A DNA stretch of 64,000 nt, taken from Chlorocebus sabaeus. Taxonomy: Eukaryota > Chordata > Mammalia > Primates > Cercopithecidae. The stretch's first letter is position 1, and each line of letters starts with the position of its first letter. Below are positions 33,501-45,293 of this stretch, one piece after another. The notes beneath the pieces were generated by a model that was not told the DNA's origin, made no database searches, and saw nothing but the letters and a program-made list of their open reading frames with translations. Where the stretch lies: NCBI RefSeq assembly GCF_047675955.1, contig NC_132915.1, forward strand, positions 20,441,766 to 20,505,765, in the 5' to 3' direction. The translations under genes were made by a program, and so were the position numbers.

Positions 33501-33620
33501 AAATAGTAAATAAATAAATAAATGTATTTGGACTATGTGTTCCAATCCTTAATAAAAAGAGAAAAAAATCACTGGAAGGGGAATACAAGCAAAAAGGTAA
33601 AAACCTTATAAGAATCTTAA

Positions 33621-33938
33621 GGCTGGGCACAGTGGCTCACGCCTGTAATCCCAGTACTTTGGGAGACCGGGGCAGGTGGATCACCTGAAGTCAGGAGTTT
33701 GAGATCAGCCTGGTAAACATGGTGAAACCTCATCTCTACTAAAAATAAAAAAATAAAAATAAAAAAATTAACCAGGCATGGTGGCAGGCACCTGTAATCC
33801 CAGCTAGTCAGGAGGCTGAGGCAGGAGAATCGCTTGAACCCAGGAGGCAGAGGTGGCAGTGAGCCAAGATCACACCATTGCACTCCAGCCTGGACAACAA
33901 GAGCAAAATTCCATCTCAGAAAAACAAACAAACAAAAG
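33621..33938 (+). repeat. Alu
   Basis: Forward Alu GGCTGGGCACAGTGGC to TTCCATCTC and (AAAC)n. Flanked by AAGAATCTTAA (33610-33620) and AAAATCTTAA (33940-33949). Confidence 0.95.
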
Positions 33939-33949
33939 AAAATCTTAAG

Positions 33950-34850
33950 CAGGTCAGAGGAATATGTAAATTGACACAATCTTTCTAAAAGGCAGTTCCT
34001 AAACATTTACAAACTGACACAGTACATATGTGTATGTATATCAGTGTACATACGTACATGTATATATGACCAATTCCGATTCAGCAATCCCACTTCTACA
34101 GATTTACCCTAAGAAAATAATTATAAAAATTCAAAAAGTTATTCCCATAAGAACTTTTTTTTTTTTTTTGAGACAGAGTCTCGCTCTTGTCACCCAGGCT
34201 GGAGTGCAATGGTGCAATCTTGACTCACTGCACCCTCCACTCCCAGGAGGGTTTCAGTGATTCTCCTGCCTCAGCCTCCAAGTAGCTGGAATTACAGTCG
34301 AGCGCCACCACGCCCAGCTAATTTTTGTATTTTTAGTAGAGACGGGGTTTCCCCATGTTGGCCAGGCTGATCTCCAGCGCCTGACCTCAAGTGATCCACC
34401 CACCTTGGCCTCCCAAAGTGCTGGGATTACAGGCGTAAGCCACCACACCCAGCCAAGAACATTATTTAAAGCATTGTTTATAATAGCAAAAAGAAATGGA
34501 AACGACCTAAATATCTGTTAATAGGGAAACTAGTTAAGTAAACATACACACATAGTGGGTTACTATACAGGCATTAAGATGATAATGAAAGTCTATACTA
34601 GTGTGGAAGGATGTCAATAATATATGCTTATGAGAAACAAGGTGCAGAATAGTATCCCACTAATTATATAAACTGATGAGTTTTTAAGTGTGTAGAGCAT
34701 TTACATACAGAAAGAAATCTAGAAGTATGCTCACCAAATATTAACAGTGGTTATCTCTATATGGTGAGACTTTTGGCAATGTATATTTTTTTCTGTTCTT
34801 TCAAGTTTAATTTTTTATAGTGAGCATGTATTATTTTGCCCTTCTAAACT
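33950..34850 (+). repeat. Old L1M 3' end, split by an Alu
   Basis: GATTCAGCAATCCCACTTCT before the Alu; GTTTATAATAGCAAAAAGAA, TTAACAGTGGTTATCTCTA and ATAGTGAGCATGTATTATTT after it, typical of old L1M 3' ends. Confidence 0.7.
34156..34452 (-). repeat. Alu
   Basis: Reverse Alu, T-run at left, head CACCACACCCAGCC at right. Confidence 0.95.
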
Positions 34851-34984
34851 GGTGAAGAATGATGTATCAGAAATGCTATTATATTGTGTGTTATGTTATA
34901 ACTCTCTGGGAAAACTATGTATGCACATTGATGAATTGCTGTGAGCAGGATCTGACCTAATTGGATAATTGATAGACATGGATG

Positions 34985-35955
34985 TGAACTCTCAAAAGCC
35001 TACCAAAAGACATGAGCAGACATTTCCTGAAGAGTGTATACAGATGGAAATAAACACATGAAAACATGTGCAACATCATTACCATTGGGGAAATGAAAAG
35101 TAAAACCACAATGAGATGTCAGAATATCTTATCATATTATACCTATCAGAATGGTTGTAAAAAAATAGTGACAAAACCAAGGCTGGTTAGGATACTGAGA
35201 AACTGGATCATTTATTCACTGGAGGTGGGATTGTGAAATAGTTAAGCACTCTGGAGAACAATTTGGCAGTTGCCACAAAAACTAAACATGCTTTTACTAT
35301 ATGACCCAGCAATTGCACTCCCAGACATTTATCCCAGAGAAATGAAATCTTATAGGTCTCACGAAAACCTGTACATGAATAGCCAAAACTTGGAAACAGC
35401 CCAAATTGTTCTCAACTGGTGAATGGTTAAACTGTGGTATGTCCACACTGTGGAATACTCAGTAATAAAAAAGGTGAACTATGGATACATGAAATAACTT
35501 GGATGGATCTCAGGGGAATCACGCTGAGTGAAAACCTGTATGATTGTATTTGTGAAACATTCTTGAAGTAACAAATGTATAGAGATGGAGAACAAATTAG
35601 TTGTCGCCAGTGGTTAGGTATAAGTAGGATGGATAGGTGTGGCTACATATGGAGAGCAGGAAGGAGCCTTATCTTTATGATACACTTCTGTATCTTGATT
35701 GTGTCAGTGGTTATATAAAATTGCATTAAACTACACACACACACATAAGTGCATATAAAAGTGGAGAAATCTGAACAAGCTCCATGGATAGTACCAATAT
35801 CTTTATTTTTTCTCATTGTGATATTGCACTATAGTTATATAAGATGTTACCACTCAGGAAAACTGGAGTGAAGGGTATATGGGACCTCCCTATAGATTTT
35901 TTTCCAACTTTCTATCAAACTATAATTATTTTTAAAATAATTTTTAAAGGGTTTG
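34985..35955 (+). repeat. Old L1M ORF2 3' end and 3' UTR
   Basis: AAAAGACATGAGCAGACATT, GATGTCAGAATATCTTATC, TATGACCCAGCAATTGCACT and GGATGGATCTCAGGGGAATC are L1 ORF2 3' text. It ends in 3' UTR with a short CA run at 35731-35744. Confidence 0.82.
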
Positions 35956-36309
35956 CTGAGACGAAGTCAACTAGGGGGTGCCCCAGAGGATGAGATAAGC
36001 CTGAGAGTTAAGAGCTTCTACATGATAATTTAATATCCCTGCACAGGGTGCTTGGTAAAAATATTCAAGAAAGAAAAGTATCTGAATGTGGTGCCTTACC
36101 AGCATGTACTAAAATATCGATTATGCTGTGATCCCAGTAAAATACTAGAAAGAGGAATGTACAATAAGGGACTCTCAAGCACCTTCCTCTGACTCTAAGT
36201 ACTTAAAACAGCTGCGCTCTTCCCAGAAAAAGAGGGTACCAAATACTGATGTCCATCAGTGCTTTTGATCTCAGATTTTAACATGACTGATATTAAAAGC
36301 TGATTCCTT

Positions 36310-36440
36310 GTTATTCAGTTTTGTGCCCAGATATCACCTCATCATAGAGGTGAGGTCTTCCCTGACCTCTCAGTCTCAGGTAGCCAGCAGTTATGCTCTG
36401 CCATATCACTTTAATAGCACCTTAATCTGGCTTGCATTCT
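36310..36440 (+). repeat. L2 fragment
   Basis: CCAGATATCACCTCATCATA, GAGGTCTTCCCTGACCTCTC and TGCTCTGCCATATCACTTTA match the L2 3' region. Confidence 0.55.
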
Positions 36441-38164
36441 TTCCAACACTTCAGAATCAGCATTACCTCACCATCTTAAAACAGTCAGAACCAACCTCAT
36501 TGTCCTCCATTCTTAGAAGTTTGCTTCTCAGAACTCAGAGTCACAGGGGCCAGTCAAGCATCCCCTCGCCTCAGAAGTCTGAGTTTCAGTTTGAGGGCCT
36601 CTCTTCTAAATTTCCGAGTCTGTCCCCTTGCTCACTCAAACCTTGGGGTTGTATCTGCTTTTTGCAGTAACTGCCTCCTCAGTACCTTAGAATTCTCTCT
36701 CTACCTTTTCACTACTTAATTACTTATCTAGTGAATGGTTCTGTACGTACCTATATCTATAAAAGGGGAGTTGGGGCCTGCAGCTGAGTCTGTAGCAAGG
36801 GAGATTTTTGGCTGAGAGAGGGAAGCCATGTCATCAAAGGGAGTAAATTCAAATTATGACTGAGGAGGGAAGCCAGGCTCAGGGCCAGAGAGCTGCTTAA
36901 GTGTCAGGAGAGGCAACAACTGCCAGTCTATAAATAGGTAATGAGTCCAAGGGTCAAAGGTTCGGATAATCAAGAACAGGTCAAGCAGTGAAGTGTGAAG
37001 TAGGTCCAGGTGAAGGATGGAGAAGTTGGGCTGTGCATGTGACGTGCTGAGAGTCTGTTCTTAATTGTCCTGTGGCACGGGGCAGTGGGGTTAGGTAGCT
37101 CACTCTGAACTGAATCCATTGATACCACTGCCCCTCCTTGTTTGTTCAGCCCAACCTCTCCATTTGTGAGCCAATATTGATTTAGACAGGATGTGAAAGA
37201 CCTTCCAGAAATGAACTCTATTCCTCTCTGGACTTTCAAATATTGACCATGATCTTGATTTCCTGCCTCTGATTTCTTTCCCTCCTTTGTGAACCATTGA
37301 CTCAACTGGAAGCTGTGTGACCATGTGTGTGTTGCTATTTCTGTTAAGCCCTTCCCCAGAGCCTGGACCACACGTCAATGTGCAGTTCTAAGGCCAGCCA
37401 CTGTCACTGCCTCACCTACCCTCCCCCACTTATCTGTTAATGCAAGTAAAATAAAACATACAGGTGGGAAGCACTGACCAGGATGGGGTGGGGTGAGAAA
37501 GTCCCAGAGTTAAAGAGCAGCGAAAAGTCCATTATGGAGATTTAGGCAGGAGGTAATTAGAGATCTCAACTAGGCCAACGCAATTCAAATGAATAGAAAG
37601 ACGTTGATGCGATGGAGGTCATAAACGCAGAAATTACAGCCTTCAAAATTGATTAACTGTGGTAGATGAGGTAAATATAATAAGGTTGTGTCATATAGAG
37701 CAACTGAAACATGAAAACAAGACATTGGTTTTATAGAAGATGATAAAGAGTTTTAGTTTTAGGTTCCATGAGATTTGAAATCTAGGGGAAAATATTCGGG
37801 ACGGAGAGTAAATAGTCACTCAGGAGGAAATGTCTAGTGTTAGTTAGAAATTAAGGAATGGAGTTCCAATGAGAGTCTAGAATAAGAGATGACTGCTTGA
37901 GGCTCCCTACACAGAAGCAACCATTGATACTCAATGTATGGATGACACTTTGGAGTAAAGAATTGTAAAGAAAAGCAGAAGAATAAGGACTAAACTGTGA
38001 GGAAACCATCCATTTAGGGAGGAACAAAATGAACTTGAGAAAAGAGACCTACAACAAAAGCCAGTATACCTGGAGTGGGCTGACATAGAAATCCAAGAGG
38101 ACTTACAGGAAGAAAGGGAGGTCAGCAATAACAAAAGTGTAGGGATGTCAAGAAAGATAAAAAC
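36441..38164. other. Unique upstream flank
   Basis: No Alu or L1 recognised over about 1.7 kb, unusual for this window. Short open frames (36308-36670 plus; 36970-37378 minus) have no recognisable protein similarity. Some text near 37450-37900 may belong to an ancient repeat I cannot name. Confidence 0.4.
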
Positions 38165-38460
38165 CCAGATTACGGTGGCTCACACCTGTAATCCCAGCAC
38201 TTTGGGAGACCGAGGCAGGCAGATCACCTGAGGTCGGGAGTTTGAGACCAGCCTGACCAACATGGAGAAACCCTGTCTCTGCTAAAAACACAAAATTAGC
38301 TGGGCGTGGTGGCACAAGCCTATAATCCCAGCTACTTGGGAGGCTGAGGCAGGAGAATCGCTTGAACCTGGGAGGCGGAGGGTGCAGTGAGCCAAGATCG
38401 TGCCATTGCACTCCAGTCTGGGCAGTAAGAGTGAAACTCCATCTCAAAAAAAAAAAAAGT
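38165..38460 (+). repeat. Alu, head slightly truncated
   Basis: Forward Alu whose first recognisable text is TACGGTGGCTCACACC, ending CTCCATCTC plus A-run. Lacks the usual GGCCGGGCG start. Confidence 0.93.
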
Positions 38461-38897
38461 GAATTTAGCTATTACTAAGTGTAAGCAAGTTCTTTTGATT
38501 CACCTAAGAGATATCTACCCAGGGTCGTTTCAAAAGTCACAGATAGAGAATGTATTTCAATAACAAAAATGGTTACTAGCAAATTTGAACCTCATGTTTA
38601 TACTTCTGTTTAGAAAATTAAGTTGACATCAACACTTACCAAGTACTTAAATGCACACTGTTCCTTCAATATTAATATAGAGATTCACTGTCAAAGGAGA
38701 TGCATTAGCTTGATAAATGTACACAGTATTTTTTGTATTTCTATAATATCTAAACTCTTCTTGTTCTAGTATATGCTTTTATCATCACAGTATAACATCA
38801 TTCCCAGTAAGAATCTTAACTAATGCATAAGTAAACCAAGTACTCACTTTCAAACATCCTATTTCCTGTTTTAATCACAGTTTATATCTCAGCATTC
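38461..38897. other. Unique flank
   Basis: AT-rich, nothing recognised. Confidence 0.4.
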
Positions 38898-39160
38898 TTT
38901 TTTTTTTGAGACCGAGTCTCGCCCTGTCGCCCAGGCTGGAGTGCAGTGACACGATCTAAGCTCACTGCAGCCTCCACCTCCCAGGTTCCAGCAATTCTTC
39001 TGCCTTAGCCTCCTGAGTAGGTGGGATTACAGGCACGTGCCACCATGCCCAGCTAATTTTTGTATTTTTAGTAGAGACGGGGTTTCACCATGTTAGCCAT
39101 GCCGGTCTTGAACTCCTGACCTCAGGTGATCTGCCCGCCTCAGCCACTGTACCCGGCCAG
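38898..39160 (-). repeat. Alu with internal deletion near its head
   Basis: Reverse Alu. It lacks the usual CCCAAAGTGCTGGGATTACA block between CGCCTCAG and CCACTGTACCCGGCC, about 30 bases deleted. Confidence 0.94.
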
Positions 39161-39175
39161 CATTTTTGTTGTTGT

Positions 39176-39468
39176 TTTTTTTTTTTTTCAGATGGAGTCT
39201 TGCTCTGTTGCCCAGGCTGGAGTGCAGTGGCGTGATCTCGGCTCACTGCAACCTCCGCCTCCTGGGTTCAAGCGATTCTCCTGCCTCGGTCTCCTGAGTA
39301 GCTGGGATTACAGGTGTGCACCACCAGGCCTAGCTACTTTTTGTATTTTTAGTAGAGACGGGGTTTCACCCTGTTGGTCCGGGTGGTCTCGAATTCCTGA
39401 TGTCGTGATCCTCCTGCCTCGGCCTCCCAAAGTGCTGGGATTACAGGCGTGAGCCACCGTGCCTGGCC
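39176..39468 (-). repeat. Alu, tandem with the previous one
   Basis: Reverse full-length Alu (T-run, GATGGAGTCTTGCTCTGTTG, head GTGCCTGGCC), same orientation and almost abutting the left Alu. Confidence 0.95.
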
Positions 39469-39847
39469 AACATTCTTTATTTAGTAACTATTTGCCTGGA
39501 AATATGCTAGTCTACAAAGAACTGTTTTATGAACTATATATAAGACTGTTTTCTAAGTTTATGCACTTCTATAAATCCTGATAAGACATACCATTACTGA
39601 CATAATAAACATGTATGTGAGGTTATAAGAAAACAACAAATCCCTTGTTCCCTGGTATGTACCCACATGCACACACAGACATGTGTAGAAGTTGTAATAT
39701 GATCCAGCACTTATTAATAAATAATATTTTCTACATCATGGAGAGCTAGCTTAAGTACTTTACATAGAGAATTTACATACAGTATCACAGACAGAAACAG
39801 ATTTGTAATTACAGAAAATGCTATTGGTACATTTAAGCCTCATGTAT
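39469..39847. other. Unique flank
   Basis: AT-rich, nothing recognised. Confidence 0.4.
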
Positions 39848-39863
39848 AACAGTAGTATGCTTC

Positions 39864-40170
39864 TTTTTTTTTTTTTTTTTTTTGAGATAGAGTCTTGCTC
39901 TGTTGCCCAGGCTGAAGTGCAGTGGCATGATCTAGGCTTACTGCAAGCTCCGCCTCCTGGGTTCATGCCATTCTCCTGCCTCAGCCTCCTGAGTAGCTGG
40001 GACTACAGTAGGCACCCGCCACCATGCCTGGCTAATTTTTTGTATTTTTTAGTAGAGACGGGATTTCACTGTGTTAGCCAAGATGGTCTCGATCTCCTGA
40101 CCTCATGATCCGCCCACCTTGGCCTCCCAAAGTGCTGGGTTTACAGGCATGAGCCACCACGCCCAACCCT
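39864..40170 (-). repeat. Alu with 16-bp target-site duplication
   Basis: Reverse Alu flanked by AACAGTAGTATGCTTC (39848-39863) and AACAGAAGTATGTTTC (40171-40186). Confidence 0.96.
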
Positions 40171-40360
40171 AACAGAAGTATGTTTCTAATTAAATTATTT
40201 CATTCAATTCAACAATTACTAAGTTGAACCTGATAATGTCTAAAGTTTTCCAATGTTCATATTTTATAAAACCTTACTTCCCAAAGAACATGGACATAAA
40301 TGTTCCCATAATCTCTTCTTTGAAAGAAATCATGGTGTTTTTCCACTGCTAAGAAGACTA

Positions 40361-40655
40361 GGCCAGGCGTGGTGACTCACATCTGTATCCTAGCACTCTG
40401 GGAGGCCGAGGCAGGCAGATCAGCTGGAGGTCAGGAGTTTGAGACCAACCTTGGCCAACATGGTGAAACCCCTGTCTCTACTAAAAATACAAAGATTAAC
40501 CATGCGTGGTGGCGGGCACCTGTAATCTCAGCTACCAGGGAGGCTGAGGCAAGAGAATCGCTTGAACCCAGGAGGCAGAGGTTGCAGTGAGCCGACATCG
40601 CGCCATTATACTCCAGCCTGGGCAACAGGAGCAAAATTCCATCTAAAAAAAAAAA
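40361..40655 (+). repeat. Alu
   Basis: Forward Alu GGCCAGGCGTGGTGAC to TTCCATCT plus A-run. Flanked by AAGAAGACTA (40351-40360) and AAGAAGAGTA (40656-40665). Confidence 0.95.
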
Positions 40656-40665
40656 AAGAAGAGTA

Positions 40666-41675
40666 ATCTCTGTCAATTATCACATTTATACTGTTCTTAG
40701 ATTATACACTCTGCTTTTTATATCCAAGGAAATTCTGAGTGAGATGCACCAGTTTGCTTTCATTAATGTTAAAGTAGCTGATTCCAGCATCAGTTAGAGA
40801 TTCAAATGGCCTCAACTTTCCCTTCCAGAAAGCTAAAAGAGCACCATCTAGTGGGATTTTTGATACAAAATCCTTCCAAATTGGTATTCAAATTGAACTA
40901 CTGTAATAATCGGTTTTAAAAGAAAACTTTCATTTTAAATGACAGTGATTATAAATCAATTATATATTTTATAAAATGAATCCTAAGCATCCTTTCAACT
41001 AAACTTCAGATTTGAAAATCAAACTTAGTAATGTTAGCTTATGACATTTTTAATCGCATATTTTTACTACTGAATTGATTTCTCTTCCATTTGAATGTTA
41101 ATTATGGCATACTAAAGATTTTTTTGCTTTTCATATCCTTTTAAGAAAGACTCAGTTGATTGCAGCTTTGTGGTATTGAATACAAGTTTGGCTTTGTTTT
41201 TTTCTCAACATTATACGGTTAATGGACGAATTCCTAAACAAAGAAGGTTTAATTCTACTCACTGGCTATGTCAGACATTTGAGCTGGTCTCTGAGGAAGT
41301 ATAGAATTTGAATTTGTCCTTTAGTGGCTGTGGTCAGTACAAACTGTTTGACTTTTTCTCTAATTGCATAAAATTCATCAAAGCATTTGGAATGAAAAGA
41401 ACAACATGAGGACTGCCTCAGCCTTAACTACTGATACCTCATCATCAGACTAGCGGGTCTGTAGACAATGTGAGCAGAAAAATTAAGTCAGTGTCTCTCT
41501 GTATTCCTGCAAATGCATTTAACAAATGGATAGCAGTGGTCAGGCAACCATATGGGCTGATGGGAATACAAGTTCATAGCTTCCAGCTAGGTTGTCTTTT
41601 CACTCGTGTTTATTCTCTTCATTATTTTTCTATTTTGTTCCTTTTAGCTTGTATTCCAAAAATTCCCCCAAATGA
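40666..41675. other. Unique flank, about 1 kb without recognisable repeats
   Basis: AT-rich and without an Alu or L1. Contains one CTCF-like motif (40841-40854). Nothing coding recognised. Confidence 0.45.
40841..40854 (-). promoter_or_regulatory. CTCF-like motif, one mismatch
   Basis: The minus strand reads CCACTAGATGGTGC against the core CCASYAGRKGGCAS, one deviation (T for C) in the GGC step. Confidence 0.35.
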
Positions 41676-41679
41676 TCCC

Positions 41680-42400
41680 TCCTCACATTGAGATCTCTCT
41701 TCAAATACCTCCTAATTGAAGCAGCTTCCCTTAACCATATTATGAAAAATAACATTATCCCTCTATCCCTCCTCTACTCCTTATTTTTCTTTTTCTACTC
41801 TGCTTATTTCTTACAGTACTTATCACTACTTATTTGCTTGTTTTCTGTCTCCCTCTGTAATAATTTCACCATTGATTCCATTAATTTACCTCTCTCTGTA
41901 TCTGGACATTTAACTTTGCAGCATTCCCCTATTGTGAGGGGGGGCATTCCGCCTCACTCTTTGACTCTGCGTTCATTCATGTGACTTGCTTAGGCCAATA
42001 ACACATTAGCTGCTGTGATGCAAGCAGAGCTTGGAAAGCACTCGCACGGTTAGGCATACTGTCTTGCTCTGGGCCATTGCAATGGAAACATGCCTGGCCT
42101 AGGCTGCTAGGCAATGAACGATACATGGAGAAGTGCTAAATCACCAAGGTTGCCCCAGTCTCTTTGATTGGCCTAACCTGCCCCTCATGTTTTAAGAATT
42201 CTAATAATGAGTGTTTTTTTTTTTTTTAAGGACCCTGCATTTGGGAGTGGTTTGTTATATAGCAATAACTAGTTAGTACACCCTCTCATAGAATACAAAC
42301 TCCCTGAGTGCTGGGAATTTGTATTTTCTTTATTGCTACATCCCTAGCACCAAGCACCGTGCCTGAAGTAGATATATGTTGAATAAATGAATCGGGTGAG
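41680..42400 (+). repeat. L2, interrupted by an LTR-like insert
   Basis: Left part: ATCTCTCTTCAAATACCTCC and TTACAGTACTTATCACTACT. Right part, the L2 3' end: AATACAAACTCCCTGAGTGC, CATCCCTAGCACCAAGCACC and TGTTGAATAAATGAATC. Both in the same orientation, separated by 41906-42284. Confidence 0.7.
41906..42284 (+). mobile_element. LTR-like insert inside L2
   Basis: TTCATTCATGTGACTTGCTT, AGGCCAATAACACATTAGC and TTTGGGAGTGGTTTGTTATA, with AGCAATAACTAGTTAGTACA, resemble the 3' part of old primate LTRs (MaLR/ERVL class). It breaks an L2 into two collinear halves, which supports an insertion. Family not settled. Confidence 0.5.
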
Positions 42401-42892
42401 GCAGGTAAGCCATATATTAGAGCTTAAGTAATAATGTTTCTGACCGTCTGTCTTTTTATAGGGATAGATACATTAACATGGACAGAAATGGGTAGGCCAC
42501 TTATCCAACAGGCAATTCTCCAAAAATAATTTTTTTTTATCTCAATCAAGCTTTTGATAAGTATTAAGGGGTAGTGAGTTCAAGGTTACATATTTTACCA
42601 AGTGTTTTAAGTGTAACTATTTCAAGCACACAGCAAATTGCTGTAATGATCAACTCTAATGAGATGGCATTACAACTGGCTTCCTTTTCATGATCACTGA
42701 ATAGTCCAACAATGAAATATAAGAAAGCCAGTTCACCTCCATATAGAGGTGGGTTCAGGTGTACCTTCTGACCAAGAGGTCATTTTGAGGTAGTTCTGAA
42801 TTCAAGATGAGTAAGTTAGACATCAAAGTTCTATGTCAAAGAGCATGGCAACAATATTTTTTAGATTGAAATTAACAGAAAAAAATGTTGCC

Positions 42893-43325
42893 TTAGTCAA
42901 TTTTCTGCAGCTATAACAGAATACCACAGACTGGGTAATTTATAAAGAACAGAAGATCATTTGACTCACAGTTCTAGAGGCGGAGAAGTTCAAGAGCAAG
43001 GCACCAACATCTGATGAAGGTCAACCCATGGCAGAAGGCATCACGTAGCAAGTGAGTGCACCAGACAGAAAGATAAAACAAAGATAAATAAAATAAAAAA
43101 TAAAACAAACTAATAGGGTCAACACTTAATCCTTTTGTCCGGAGCCCTTTCTCAAGATAACCTACCCACTCTCTCAATAACAGCATTAATCCATTCGTGA
43201 GAGCTCTGCCCTCATGACCCAATCACCACTCAAAGGTCTCACCTTTCAATCTGTCACAAATGGCAATTAAATTTCCACATGAGTTTCAAACGGGATATTC
43301 AAGTCATAGCAGAGGTATTACCAAA
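42893..43325 (-). mobile_element. MaLR-type LTR (MST-like), minus strand
   Basis: CAGAATACCACAGACTGGGT, CACAGTTCTAGAGGCGGAGA, GCCCTCATGACCCAATCACC and CAAATGGCAATTAAATTTCC read as the reverse complement of an MST/MaLR LTR. An AT-rich patch sits at 43074-43105. Confidence 0.75.
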
Positions 43326-43365
43326 TTGTCACACAAGTTGGTTTTTTAAAATGTAGTAAAAAGTA

Positions 43366-43670
43366 CTGACTAGGCACAGTAGCTCACAGATGTAATCCCA
43401 GCACTTTGGGAGGCCAAGGCAGGTGGATGGCTTGAGGCCAGGAGTTCGAGGCCAGCCTGGCCAACCTGGTAAGACCCTGTCTTTACTACTAAAAATACAA
43501 AAATTAGCCAGGTGTGTAGGTGCATCCTGTAATCTCAGCCACTTGGGAGTATGAGGCACAAGAATCACTCAAATCTGGAAGGTGAAGGTTGCAGTGAGCT
43601 GAGGTCATGCCACTGCATTCCATCCTGGGCGATTGACTGAGACTTTGTCTAAACAAAACAACAAAAAAAT
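43366..43670 (+). repeat. Alu between two inverted LTRs
   Basis: Forward Alu, older (ACTAGGCACAGTAGCTCACA to GACTTTGTCT and AAAC-rich tail). Confidence 0.93.
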
Positions 43671-43684
43671 AAATGGAAAGAAAA

Positions 43685-44003
43685 GAAATTTAATTGCCAT
43701 TGTAAAAGCATTAGGAGGTGGGGCTGCCTTTAAGAGGCCATGAGGGCTCCACCTTCATGAGTAGGTTTAATGCTTTAATAAAAAGTCTTTCAATTGGGTT
43801 GTCTATCTCTCATATGCCCTCTGACCTTCCACCATAAGTTGACACAAGAAGCAGACCCTCACCAGATGACCCTCACCTCACTAGTATCTTGATATTGGAC
43901 TTTCCAGCCTTCAAAACTGTGAGCCAATAAATTTGTGTTCATTATAAATTACCCAGGCTGTGGCATTCTGTTATGGCAGCACAAAATGAACCAAGGCACC
44001 ACC
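43685..44003 (+). mobile_element. MaLR-type LTR (MST-like), plus strand
   Basis: AAATTTAATTGCCATTGTAA, AGGAGGTGGGGCTGCCTTTA, CTTTCCAGCCTTCAAAACTG and TAAATTACCCAGGCTGTGGC read as a forward MST/MaLR LTR. It is homologous to, and inverted relative to, 42893-43325. Confidence 0.75.
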
Positions 44004-44021
44004 CAATGATTATTAGCTTAG

Positions 44022-44205
44022 AGAAGTGTTTCTCAACTAGGAGTGATTTGCTTCTCATGAGACATTTGCCAATGTCTTCAGACATCTGGTAGAGGCCAGA
44101 CATGCTGTTAAACATTCCACAACACACAGGAAATCCTCCTACAGCAAAGAATTAACTGGCCCCAAATGTCAATAGATTTATGTTGAGAAGCCCTGACTTA
44201 AGACC
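44022..44205. mobile_element. hAT-type short DNA transposon
   Basis: AGTGTTTCTCAACTAGGAG at the left and GTTGAGAAGCCCTGACTT at the right form terminal inverted repeats. The interior (ACATTTGCCAATGTCTTCAG, AATTAACTGGCCCCAAATGT) fits a Charlie-type non-autonomous element. Confidence 0.65.
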
Positions 44206-44289
44206 TAATAATTATGTAGTACAAGGGAATACATTTTACTTAACTTGAATTAGGGGACAACAATTCTTAAAATTGGATATTTAGTCTCT

Positions 44290-44466
44290 CTCAGTAGCTG
44301 GGATTACAGGTGCACACTACCCTGCCTGGCTAATTTTTGTATTTTTAGTAAAGACAGCGTTTTGCCATGTTGGCCAGGCTGGTCTCAAACTCCTGGTCTC
44401 AAGTGATCTGCCTACCTCAGCTTCCCAAAGTGCTGGGATTACTGGCATGAGCCATGGCTCTTGGCC
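44290..44466 (-). repeat. Partial Alu (head half)
   Basis: Reverse fragment from CAGTAGCTGGGATTACAGG to GAGCCATGGCTCTTGGCC. The tail half is missing. Confidence 0.92.
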
Positions 44467-44594
44467 TGAAAGCAAGATCTTCAAAGTTATGATGTTATTA
44501 AAATACAAGATACTCTTAAATTTTTAAAAGAACTCAGTAGAAAGATGTGCAATTTGAATAGCCAATTCATGAGAGAAATAAATACCTAATAGAT

Positions 44595-45290
44595 GTATAA
44601 GAATATGTCAAGTTTCCAGCTAATAAAATATATCCAAATAAAAAACAAGAAAGCAGTTCTCACCTATAAAATCGACAAAGGTTTAAAAAATTGATAGTAC
44701 CCAGAATTCTGAAGGAAATGGTAAATGGGCAATCTCCAACCCTACTGATAGCAGTAGAAATTGATATAATTTTTCTGAATGTCCATTTGACAGTATTTGT
44801 AAATAGCTTTTAGATTGTGCTTAACCTTCAGCCAATAAGTCTATTTTTAGTAAATTATTTTAAAGAAAAATAATCATTTATTGAATTCTACCTCTGAGCT
44901 AGGCTCTGTAGTGCCACTTTATACACATAAGTATTTAATCCTTACAACAACTTTGTAAGCAGATATTATTACCAACTGTTACAATTGAGGAAACTAATGC
45001 ACAGGAAGTTTTAGCAATAAGCCAGATATCAAACTGCTGGAATAGTTTATACACAAGTCTGTCTTCTTTTTAGGAAAAATGGACATATGTGCATATCTGT
45101 AGGAATGAGGATGTTTACTGCATAGTTTATAATAAAGAAAAGTAGAAAATAAAGCTTATTATCCATTAATAGAGGAATTATTATGTAAATTGCATTCATT
45201 CAAATGATCATATACATTTTGAAAGAAAATGTATTTAGAATATCTTAAGTCCAAAAGATTGGTTAAAAATGAAAGAGTGTTAATAGCCAA
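44595..45290 (+). repeat. Old L1M/HAL1-like fragments around a MIR
   Basis: 44595-44870 (AATTGATAGTACCCAGAATT, CCATTTGACAGTATTTGTAA) and 45070-45285 (TTTATAATAAAGAAAAGTAG, ATCCATTAATAGAGGAATTA) look like one old LINE split by the MIR at 44875-45045. Confidence 0.5.
44875..45045 (-). repeat. MIR
   Basis: TTTAATCCTTACAACAACTT, ACAATTGAGGAAACTAATGC and TCTGAGCTAGGCTCTG match the reverse complement of MIR. Confidence 0.75.
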
Positions 45291-45293
45291 CTT

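Noticed and set aside
36308..37378. Frames of 92-133 codons in unique sequence
   Set aside because: No recognisable domain, overlapping frames on the same strand, and no clear splice context. Left as unique flank.
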